Assembly (NCBI RefSeq): GCF_016082275.1
Contig: NZ_MOWM01000064.1
Location: 1 to 38,409, forward strand
Direction of reading: 5' to 3'
Origin: Variovorax sp. E3
GTDB taxonomy: Bacteria; Pseudomonadota; Gammaproteobacteria; Burkholderiales; Burkholderiaceae_C
DNA: 38,409 nucleotides
Under the pieces are notes generated by a model. It worked only from the letters and a program-made list of their open reading frames with translations. It ran no database searches and was not told the origin of the DNA. Shown piece by piece: positions 32,262-38,409 of this stretch. Within the stretch, counting starts at the first letter, position 1. Every line of letters starts with the position of its first letter. Made by a program: the position numbers and the translations under genes.

Positions 32262-33300
32262 ACAGCCCCCAGGGCCTGAGCAGGACCTTGCTGGCGGCCT
32301 TCCTGTGCGCGAGCGAAAAGCCCTGCTGCGCCTCGTCCAGGGGCAGCACGTGACTGATCATGGGCCCGATGCAGTCCTTCATCTCATCGATCAGCGCAAG
32401 CGCCTCGGGCCACGCGGACTCGGGTGGACGAAAGGAGCCACGCAGCTGTTGCTGCTTTCGCACCATGCCCGTGAGGTCGAGCCGGAGCGCGCGGGCATGG
32501 ATGCCGGTCACGATCACTGCGCCGTTGTGCCGCAGGACCTCGAGGGCCTGCGTGATGGTCTCGGGCACGCCGGTGGCTTCGAAGACGATATCAAACATCG
32601 CCCCGTCGCGGTACAGGGCGGTCGCATCCGCCAGCGATCGCGTGGCGACATCCGCCAGCGCGTCGAAGCCCATCCGTGCGAGCACCTCGAAACGCGCGGC
32701 ATCGTCGCGGCCCGTCACGACGACCTGCGATGCGCCCGCCCGACGCGCCAGCAGGGCAATACCCTGGCCGATCGTGCCGGGCCCCATCACCAGGACACGC
32801 CGTCCCCGCACCTCGCCGGCGCTTCGCAGGGCCTGCATCGCGATCGACAGCGGCTCGGCCAGCGATGCCAGTTCGTCGCTCACGCCATCGGGGACCTTCA
32901 CGCAATTGCGCAGCGGCACCCGGACCCACTGTGCGAACGCACCGTCGCGCGTCATGCCGATGCCGCTGCGCTGCGTGCATGCGTCGAAATCGCCTGCGCG
33001 GCAAGCGGCGCACGCGCCACAGGTCACCGACGGCCGCACGACCACGCGCCTGCCGGCGAACGGCCCGCTTTGCGGCACCCCGACGAACTCATGCCCGATC
33101 GTGACCGGCAGGCCCGGGGCCATGAACTCGTAGCTGGCGTGCCATTCGTCCACATGCAGATCGCTGCCGCAGATGCCCGCGACACGCACGCGCACCAGCG
33201 TCTCCTCGTCCGACACGGGCACGGGCGTCGGGATGTCGACCAGCTCAAGGCCGACCGCGGCCCGGGTCTTGCGCAGGGCTTGCATCGTGGCCGGGATCAT
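32254..33300 (-). CDS. Zinc-dependent alcohol dehydrogenase (MDR family)
   Basis: This is a 348-residue medium-chain dehydrogenase. Catalytic zinc ligands are Cys44 (GICGSDLH) and His70-Glu71 (GHE). The structural zinc site has Cys94, 97, 100 and 108. The NAD-binding motif VLVMGPGTIGQG starts near 167. It is closest in form to sorbitol/threonine-type dehydrogenases, which oxidise secondary polyol alcohols. Its start overlaps the stop of the binding-protein gene (ATGA). A role in oxidising a ring or polyol hydroxyl of the imported substrate is inferred. Confidence 0.9.
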   Translation of the reverse strand: MIPATMQALRKTRAAVGLELVDIPTPVPVSDEETLVRVRVAGICGSDLHVDEWHASYEFMAPGLPVTIGHEFVGVPQSGPFAGRRVVVRPSVTCGACAACRAGDFDACTQRSGIGMTRDGAFAQWVRVPLRNCVKVPDGVSDELASLAEPLSIAMQALRSAGEVRGRRVLVMGPGTIGQGIALLARRAGASQVVVTGRDDAARFEVLARMGFDALADVATRSLADATALYRDGAMFDIVFEATGVPETITQALEVLRHNGAVIVTGIHARALRLDLTGMVRKQQQLRGSFRPPESAWPEALALIDEMKDCIGPMISHVLPLDEAQQGFSLAHRKAASKVLLRPWGLYE

Positions 33301-34259
33301 TGGTCGAACTTGATGCCGGCTTCCGTGATGATCGCGCCCCACTTGGCACGCTCGCTCGCGATGAAGCTGCTGAACTCGGCCGGCGATCCGCCACCGATCT
33401 CGAGGCCCTGCTGGGCGAGCTGCTCCCGCACCGAAGCCTCCCTCAGCACGGCGTTGACATCGGCATTGATCCGGTCGACGGTCTCGGCCGGCGTGCCCGC
33501 CGCGGTGAAGAGACCGTTCCACGCCAGGGACTCGAAGCCGGGATAGCCGGACTCCGCCACTGTCGGGAGGTCTTTCAACCGCGGTGATCGGTGGGCACTG
33601 GTGACAGCAATCAGTTTGATGCGCTTGCCCTGGATCAGCGAGAGCAGTGCGGGCTCGACCGCGAAGAGGGCCTGTGTTTCTCCCGCAGCCAAGGACAGGC
33701 CTGCGGGTGGCGATCCCGGATACGGCACGTGAACGCCGGGCAGGTTCGTCTTCTTGCGCAGCAGCTCCATCGTCAGATGGGAGGAACTGCCCAGTCCCAC
33801 CGAGGCATAGGTGAACTTGTCGCCTTGCTGCCTCGCCCAGTCCACGAACTCCGGCAACGTGCTGGCCGGGTTGTCGGCCTGCACGGCGAGCACGTTCGGC
33901 TGGGACGTGGTGAGCACCACGGGCATCAGGTCCCTGGCCGGCTCGTACGGCATGCGCTTGTAGAGAAAAGTACCAAAGGCAATGGGCCCGTTGAACCCGA
34001 GGCCCAGGGTCAGTCCGTCGCGCGGCGCCTTGGCGACCACGTCCATCGCGATCAGGCCACCCGCGCCCGCCTTGTTCTCGACGATCACCGGCTGCTTCCA
34101 GCGCGCGCGCAGCTTCTCGCTCAACACTCTGGCGATCACATCCAGCGAACTGCCGGCTGGAGCCGGCACGATCAGCCGTACCGGCTTCGAAGGCCAGATT
34201 CCCGCCGATGCCGCTGCACAAGTCACGAGCGCAACCAACAGTGCTACGAACTTCTTCAT
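33297..34259 (-). CDS. Tripartite tricarboxylate transporter binding protein (Bug/TctC family)
   Basis: The 320-residue protein has a signal peptide (MKKFVALLVALVTCAAASAG) and the Bug motifs WPSKPVRLIVPAPAGSSLDV, VIVENKAGAGGLIAMDVVAK and TYASVGLGSSSHLTMELL. Bug proteins bind carboxylates in the periplasm. TctA/TctB partners are absent, as is common for the many Bug paralogues of Burkholderiales. It is the first gene after the divergent LysR promoter, so it is likely to bind the pathway's substrate, a carboxylic acid. It overlaps the alcohol dehydrogenase gene. Confidence 0.92.
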   Translation of the reverse strand: MKKFVALLVALVTCAAASAGIWPSKPVRLIVPAPAGSSLDVIARVLSEKLRARWKQPVIVENKAGAGGLIAMDVVAKAPRDGLTLGLGFNGPIAFGTFLYKRMPYEPARDLMPVVLTTSQPNVLAVQADNPASTLPEFVDWARQQGDKFTYASVGLGSSSHLTMELLRKKTNLPGVHVPYPGSPPAGLSLAAGETQALFAVEPALLSLIQGKRIKLIAVTSAHRSPRLKDLPTVAESGYPGFESLAWNGLFTAAGTPAETVDRINADVNAVLREASVREQLAQQGLEIGGGSPAEFSSFIASERAKWGAIITEAGIKFDQ

Positions 34260-34339
34260 CGTGTGCTCCCTTTTTGCGGTGCTGGACAAATTCTTGCGGA
34301 GCCGATGAAATACTTCAAAGATTGAATGGATATGTTCTT

Positions 34340-34356
34340 CATACCCGGGAGGTATG
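34340..34356. promoter_or_regulatory. LysR-type operator (T-N11-A) in the divergent promoter
   Basis: CATACC-CGGGA-GGTATG is a perfect 6-bp dyad that includes T34342-N11-A34354, the LTTR box. It overlaps the GGGAGG ribosome-binding site of lysR, which fits autorepression. A second dyad, TGAA-N4-TTCA, lies near 34303-34314. The operon is on the other side. Confidence 0.65.
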
Positions 34357-34358
34357 CC

Positions 34359-35279
34359 ATGGAGCTTCGCCACCTTCGTTACTTCGCGGCAGTCGCCGAG
34401 GCCGGCAACCTGAGCCGCGCGGCCGTCAAGCTGAACATCGCCCAGCCCCCGCTGTCGACGCAGATCCGTCTCTTCGAAGAGGAACTGGGAGTGGCGCTGT
34501 TCATCCGTCACCCGAAGGGCGTGCGCCTGACCACTGCCGGACAGGCACTGCTGCCCGAAGCGCGCTATCTCCTCGAACGCGCGTCGCGCCTCGCGGACGT
34601 CGCGCGCGAGGCGAGCCACAGCGACAAAGCGTCCAGCATCGCTGTGGGCTTCGTTCCTTCGGCCAGCAGCATCGTGTTGCCTTCCCTCGTGCGGTTGCTC
34701 AAGAAGCGGCACCCGCGACTCAACATTGAACTGCACGAGCTCATCAGTTCAGAGCAGACCGATGCACTCATCGCCGGACGCATTGACGCGGGCATCGTGC
34801 GCCTGACTTCGCGCCATCCACGGCTTTGCCAGGCCAAGTCGATCAGAGATCCCCTGTGCCTCGCGTTTCCCACCAGCAGCGAGCCTCGTGCGTCCGGGCT
34901 GGTCGATCTGAAGAGATTCTCCGAGCACGACTTCGTGGCCTTCGCGCAGCACAAAGGCGTCGCCTATTCGGATCATGCGAACCACACCTGCATCCAAGCG
35001 GGATTCAGTCCGCGTGTCCGCTACGAGGCCAGCACCGTTCACGGCGTGCTGGACTTGGTGAGCGCGAAGCTCGGCATCGCACTCGTTCCGGCTTCAAGCT
35101 CCCTGCTCGGTGTCAAAGGCGTCGCTTTTCGAGCACTCAAGCAGAAGATGGCCGCCGAATTCCTGACCCTGCTGCGACGAAAGGTCGACGTCAATCCTGT
35201 GCTTTCCGTGGTGGAGGTCTCCGTGGAGGCCACGTTCACGTCCGTCAGCCAGCGGATCTCTCACCTCGTGAGCACGTGA
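34359..35279 (+). CDS. LysR-family transcriptional regulator of the operon
   Basis: The 306-residue protein has the N-terminal winged helix-turn-helix (MELRHLRYFAAVAEAGNLSR, AAVKLNIAQPPLSTQIRLFE). The periplasmic-binding-type effector domain runs from about residue 88 (SSIAVGFVPSASSIVLPSLV). It is of the CbnR/CatR-like branch typical of aromatic catabolism. It is divergent from the tctC-adh-Rieske-aroC operon, with 99 bases between start codons. It is likely an activator responding to the substrate. ATG at 34359 follows GGGAGG; an 11-residue longer start is possible. Confidence 0.92.
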   Translation: MELRHLRYFAAVAEAGNLSRAAVKLNIAQPPLSTQIRLFEEELGVALFIRHPKGVRLTTAGQALLPEARYLLERASRLADVAREASHSDKASSIAVGFVPSASSIVLPSLVRLLKKRHPRLNIELHELISSEQTDALIAGRIDAGIVRLTSRHPRLCQAKSIRDPLCLAFPTSSEPRASGLVDLKRFSEHDFVAFAQHKGVAYSDHANHTCIQAGFSPRVRYEASTVHGVLDLVSAKLGIALVPASSSLLGVKGVAFRALKQKMAAEFLTLLRRKVDVNPVLSVVEVSVEATFTSVSQRISHLVST

Positions 35280-35283
35280 GGAC

Positions 35284-35490
35284 GCGCAGTCTTCGCATCG
35301 AGTGTGTTCCGTAGTCGGCAGGATCCAGTCCAAGCTCTCTCACCCAGCCACCAAGAATCCGGGTGTATTGCCGGGTGCCGAGGTGCGGCGAGTCGTGCAT
35401 CCGGCTCGGGAACAGAAAGGCGACACGAACGAAACGAAGCGCTTCGATGCGGCGGTGCGCATTCACCTGAATGCCGGAGTTGCGTGGCGG
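35284..35490 (-). pseudogene. Tyrosine recombinase (phage integrase) remnant
   Basis: The minus-strand frame FLFPSRMHDSPHLGTRQYTR, ILGGWVRELGLDPADYGTHS, MRR matches a common integrase stretch ending in the HxxR box. The rest (LGH..Y) is gone because the match stops at about 35.29 kb beside the lysR end. The N-terminal part is missing or out of frame. It marks an old insertion junction at the right edge of the operon. Confidence 0.7.
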
Positions 35491-35681
35491 CGCACGGGCT
35501 GGGCGTCGATTGGCTCGCGTTCACCCTTCTTTATGCGGCGGCGATCTGCGCCCTCGCAGAGTTCGCGGGGCTCATTGCGTGCACGCCATTCCTCGTCGTT
35601 CGTCTTGCCATGGTTGTCACATGTCGCGATCGCATCGGGGCGGTGAATCGCGCCTGACATGCGCCGCATTCGCGCCCGCGT

Positions 35682-36113
35682 CTAGCTTGCAGCCCGCGCA
35701 CGCGATGCGCGCTTCGCTCCCGCCGCGGTCCCCACCTTCGGCGGCTCCGGCGGCGTGCCCGACGCCCCGTCGCGCAGCCACAGGATCTTCGCGTCGATGA
35801 AGCGCACCATCGCCGCAAGCTCCTTCGCCTGTCGGCTGAGCCTGTCGCGCTGCGCGATCATGGTCTGCAACATCAGCTTGCGGCCGCCGGCGCGGCGCTC
35901 GTTCATCAGCAGCTTGATGTCGGCCAGCGACATGCCCATGGCCTGCCCCGCGCGAATGGCGGCCACGATGCGCAGATCTCGCGGCGAGAACTCCAGGTAA
36001 GGGCGCGCGCCGCCCGCCACGCCCGCACCGGGCGCGAGCAGCCCCTGGCGAACATAGAAGCGAACAGTGGCCACGCTCAGGCCCGCCGCTTCCGAAAACT
36101 CTGCGATCCACAT
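35682..36113 (-). CDS. MerR-family transcriptional regulator
   Basis: The 143-residue protein has a MerR N-terminus: FSEAAGLSVATVRFYVRQGL then LAPGAGVAGGARPYLEFSPR (winged helix, residues 1-75), a dimerisation helix, and no N-terminal Cys set for a metal. The C-terminal helix (ELAAMVRFIDAKILWLRDG) ends in a Lys/Ala/Arg-rich tail. It is divergent from the hydrolase gene and shares a promoter with a 19-bp spacer, the MerR hallmark. ATG at 36113 is the common family opening (MWIAEFSEAAGLS). Confidence 0.85.
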   Translation of the reverse strand: MWIAEFSEAAGLSVATVRFYVRQGLLAPGAGVAGGARPYLEFSPRDLRIVAAIRAGQAMGMSLADIKLLMNERRAGGRKLMLQTMIAQRDRLSRQAKELAAMVRFIDAKILWLRDGASGTPPEPPKVGTAAGAKRASRARAAS

Positions 36114-36139
36114 GAAGGTGCTCCGATGTGCCGAATGGC

Positions 36140-36170
36140 TTGACTGTGAACTGAACTTCATACTTATAAC
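36140..36170 (+). promoter_or_regulatory. MerR-type promoter of the alpha/beta hydrolase
   Basis: TTGACT (36140-36145) and TATAAC (36165-36170) are separated by 19 bp rather than 17, with a TGAA-N6-TTCA dyad in the spacer. MerR activators untwist such long spacers. The regulator is encoded divergently 27 bases upstream. Confidence 0.75.
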
Positions 36171-36217
36171 AAGCACGTGACGTCGACCTGCCGCAACCTC
36201 TCATGGAAGAAATTGAA

Positions 36218-36963
36218 ATGACCCACCCGACACCGCTGCTGCTCCTCCCCGGCCTGATGAACGACCAACGCGTATGGGAGCCGGTGCGCAAGGCGCTGCC
36301 GGCGCAGCGCGAAGTCGTCGTGTCCCCCACCCACACCGCGGACAGCATCACGGCGCTGGGCGCCGCCGCGCTGGCCGCGATGCCGCCCGGCAAGTTCGCC
36401 GTCGCGGGCTTTTCCCTCGGCGGCTACGTGGCGGTCGAGGTGTGCCGCCAGGCGCCCGAGCGCATCGCCGGCATCGCGCTGCTCGACACCGGCGCGCGCG
36501 CGATTCGGAAGAGGCCACGCAGAACCGCCGCCGCATGGTGGCCGCGCTGGGCTCGGGCAGCGCGAGCTTCGCGCAGGTGGCGGGGGGCTTCGCCCCCATC
36601 ACGCTGCATGCCGCGCACGCGCAAGACGCGCAGCTGCTGCGACTGCTGGGCGACATGGCGCGCAGCGTGGGCACCGAAGGGTTCACGCGCCAACAGACCA
36701 CGGCCATGAACCGGCAGGACGGCCGCGAGGTGCTGCGCACGCTGCACTGCCCCGCCCTGGTGCTGTGCGGCCGCGAAGACCAGATCACGCCGCCGGCGCT
36801 GAGCGAGGAAATGGCGAGCCTGTTGCCCGGCGAGGTCGATCTGGTTCTGGTGCCGCAGTCGGGCCACATGTCGACGCTGGAGCAGCCCGCCGCCGTGGTC
36901 GAGGCGTTCACGCGGTGGATCGCGCGCGTCGACGCGGGTGCTGCTTCAGCCGATGCGCGATGA
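36218..36963 (+). pseudogene. Alpha/beta hydrolase, frameshifted
   Basis: The gene starts MTHPTPLLLLPGLMNDQRVW with the nucleophile elbow GFSLGG (Ser at about 76). After LLDTGARA the frame is lost. One base over it resumes DSEEATQNRRRMVAALGSGS through PALVLCGREDQITPP (acid) and VPQSGHMSTLEQP (catalytic His) to 36963. One base added in GCGCGCGATT near 36510 restores it; the intact form is about 248 residues. The substrate is unknown. It is governed by the divergent MerR. Confidence 0.85.
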
Positions 36964-37089
36964 GGTGACTGTCGTGAGCCCGCGAGCCTCCTGCAGAGAC
37001 AGCGACGCACGGGCCGCGAAAAACACGGAAGGAGAAAAAGACGAAGAAGAAAAATCGGAAGAAGAAGAGGAGGAGGAAAGGAAGTTCAT
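36946..37089 (-). pseudogene. Stump of an element gene with a serine-rich N-terminus
   Basis: After a radC-type leader an ATG at 37089 opens MNFLSSSSSSSDFSSSSFSP, which resembles the serine-rich start of RadC at 11.0 kb. It stops after 47 residues, overlapping the hydrolase 3' end. No RadC domain follows. The ribosome-binding site found in the other leaders is absent. It is probably a gene cut by insertion of the merR-hydrolase segment. Confidence 0.6.
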
Positions 37090-37107
37090 GACGCGCGCCA
37101 AAGGTGA

Positions 37108-37262
37108 CACAGGCGGGATGGCCTGCGAGGCCCGTGGATCACGCGGCAGCGCAGCGCTCCAGGCCGCCGCAGGCGCGCGGGACGCGCCGAGCACGCGAAA
37201 AGCGCGCGCTGGGCCTTGAACGCGAGAACCGCGTGGTACCGTGAAGCGACACAGGCAAGCCC
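37108..37262 (-). ncRNA. radC-type structured leader, copy at 37 kb
   Basis: It shares all main blocks with the leader at 11.1 kb: GACACAGGCGGGAT, CCTGCGAG, GCAGCGCAGCGCTCCAGGCC, GGCCTTGAACGCGAGAAC and ACAGGCAAGCCC (plus strand). The CAGGC/GCCTG hairpin is kept with one loop change. It leads into the serine-rich stump. Confidence 0.6.
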
Positions 37263-37603
37263 CCACCTGCGCCCTCCCCCCGCTTTTCCCCTCCCCTTCC
37301 CGCTCTTCTTTCCCACGCTGCGCCTTGCGCGGCGCACCTGGCCCCGGAGCGAGGCGGGAGCTCTGAGCCCCCTCGGAACGACGCGCGCGCCGCGTGGCCA
37401 GGCGGTCATCGATACCGCCAGTGCCGCATCAGCAGCACGTGCGTGCCCAGCCCGCGTGCACCGCGCGGGTAAAATTCTGCCCCCCTCCTGCATGCGCCCT
37501 TGCCGGCCGCCACGCCCGCGCGGCACAACGCCGCCTGCGAGAAACCGCTCCCGGTGCATGGCCCATCGCGGGCCTGCCCGCGAATGAAAGAAAAGAAAGA
37601 ACG
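37263..37603. other. Gap upstream of the 37.6 kb gene
   Basis: No gene is supported. TAAAAT near 37471 is a plausible -10 for the next gene, without a clear -35. A pyrimidine-rich stretch spans about 37265-37320. Confidence 0.35.
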
Positions 37604-37957
37604 ATGAACTCCACCGCCAACCCAGAGATGTTCCAGCGGGGATACCGCGCGGGCGACAAGGCGCCCATCGATCTGTCGGACGAAGAAAACGAGACGCTGC
37701 TCCAGGCCTTCAAGGCGGGTTTCGTGCACCGGCGCGCGGAGCGCGCCGCGCTCGCCACCGGCAGTTCGAGCCCTGCCTACATGGGCCAGGATGCCGCACG
37801 CCGCGCCGGACTGAACGCCCACGACTTCGCCCCCTTCCTCGGCATCGCCGCCACACGGGACTGGGCCGAGGTGCTCGGTGGAGGCGTCGCAACCGCCTCA
37901 CGCCGCGCGCGCAGCGGCCAAGCGCCGCGCGACGTCTGGAACACTGCAAAGGTGTGA
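37604..37957 (+). CDS. Hypothetical element protein
   Basis: The 117-residue soluble protein starts MNSTANPEMFQRGYRAGDKA. An acidic helix DLSDEENETLLQAFKAGFVH follows, with a middle segment AYMGQDAARRAGLNAHDFAP and the ending ATRDWAEVLGGGVATASRRA. The ATG follows AAAGAAAGA. I recognise no family. Codon use matches the surrounding backbone. It is the last element-like gene before a cupin gene, so the element end may lie near 38.0 kb. Confidence 0.55.
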   Translation: MNSTANPEMFQRGYRAGDKAPIDLSDEENETLLQAFKAGFVHRRAERAALATGSSSPAYMGQDAARRAGLNAHDFAPFLGIAATRDWAEVLGGGVATASRRARSGQAPRDVWNTAKV

Positions 37958-38196
37958 ATGCGAACGGGCCCCGATCGGCGTTCGATGCATGCGTGGCCCC
38001 ACCGCACCGCCACCATCGAGCAGAAGGCACCGGTGGGCGCGTAATAAATGCCCGCAATGCATCCAGGCCGGGCAGCGACGGTGGTGCGTCCCGACCTTGA
38101 GTGCAGGGGCGCCCATGTGGCGAAGCGGTCCGACGCAACGGCACTCCCAAGCAGGCCACCAACCCGAAGCCCCATGCGCCCCTCCCCGGCGCGTTG

Positions 38197-38409
38197 TCAC
38201 TCCCGCAGTGTGAACACCACCGACAGATAGCTCACGGCCTCCTCGCCGATCGCTTCGATCCCGTGCAGCGCAGTCGCATCGAACAGCAACGAGTCCCCTG
38301 CCCCCGCCGACACCACCCTGGACCCGTAGCGTAGGTCACCGACCCGGACAGCAGATAGATGAGCTTCAAGCCTGGATGCTGGAAAGTCACATAGGGCTGG
38401 GCCTCGGGC
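38197..38409 (-). pseudogene. Cupin-domain regulator, C-terminal part, frameshifted and cut by the window edge
   Basis: The minus strand reads PYVTFQHPGLKLIYLLSGSV, TY, then after a one-base loss YGSRVVSAGAGDSLLFDATA, LHGIEAIGEEAVSYLSVVFT, LRE. This is the C-terminal cupin half of an XRE-cupin regulator (G.D...F.....HG). A C missing in TACGCTACGG accounts for the shift. The N-terminal HTH would lie outside the window. Confidence 0.65.

Noticed and set aside
38106..38182. Possible tRNA: GGGGCGC and GCGCCCC ends 77 bases apart with GTGGCGAAGCGG-like inner sequence
   Set aside because: No anticodon stem can be formed around the CTCCCAA loop and there is no TTC-type T-loop, so the matching ends are taken as chance in GC-rich DNA.

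Overview
The window is about 65 % GC. Its gene families (ChrB/ChrA chromate resistance, a Bug/TctC tripartite-tricarboxylate binding protein, an ArdC/RadC/ParB-type conjugative-element backbone) suggest a betaproteobacterium of the order Burkholderiales, probably Comamonadaceae or Alcaligenaceae. That placement is an inference from gene content; no rRNA or core gene is present to fix it. Almost everything here is accessory DNA.

Layout. (1) 1-11.3 kb and 36.9-38.0 kb are parts of an integrative-element or plasmid backbone, mostly on the minus strand: a large ParB-like protein, a DUF2958 protein, an ArdC-like antirestriction protein with a ribbon-helix-helix partner, and RadC. Four related long leaders (upstream of DUF2958, of two radC copies and of a gene stump at 37.1 kb) look like one structured 5'-UTR family, probably the published radC RNA motif. 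Between a truncated and an intact radC lie two toxin-antitoxin pairs (Phd/RelE-type and RHH/ParE), an IS3-family remnant and a GIY-YIG-like nuclease. (2) 11.3-13.9 kb is a patchwork of small hypothetical and broken genes. (3) 13.9-17.8 kb is a chromate module: a frameshifted MFS gene, then chrB, frameshifted chrA and a truncated ChrB-domain gene, with a divergent promoter carrying a perfect inverted repeat. (4) 17.9-19.5 kb is a DprA-like gene overlapping a phosphoribosyltransferase gene, the architecture of the ShosTA anti-phage toxin-antitoxin system. It sits beside a phage-derived stretch (19.5-23.7 kb): two HNH/Cys-rich genes, small phage genes, a release-factor-like protein without a GGQ loop, a degenerate tRNA-Met and a DUF2591 gene.

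(5) 23.9-34.3 kb is a tightly coupled eleven-gene minus-strand operon under a divergent LysR gene. Reading from its promoter: TctC-type binding protein, zinc alcohol dehydrogenase, a small EthD-like protein, Rieske oxygenase alpha and beta, a full chorismate synthase, a CsiD-like 2-oxoglutarate oxygenase, an SDR, a shikimate-kinase-like protein with altered substrate-site residues, a DHA2-type MFS exporter and a HAD phosphatase. I know of no described pathway with this combination, so it is the leading candidate for an undescribed system. An integrase remnant borders it on the right. (6) 35.7-37.0 kb holds a MerR regulator and a divergent alpha/beta hydrolase with a classic 19-bp-spacer MerR promoter.

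At least eight genes carry a single-base frameshift, several in homopolymers or simple repeats. Either the assembly has indel errors or the region is decaying. The large operon at 23.9-34.3 kb shows no such damage.
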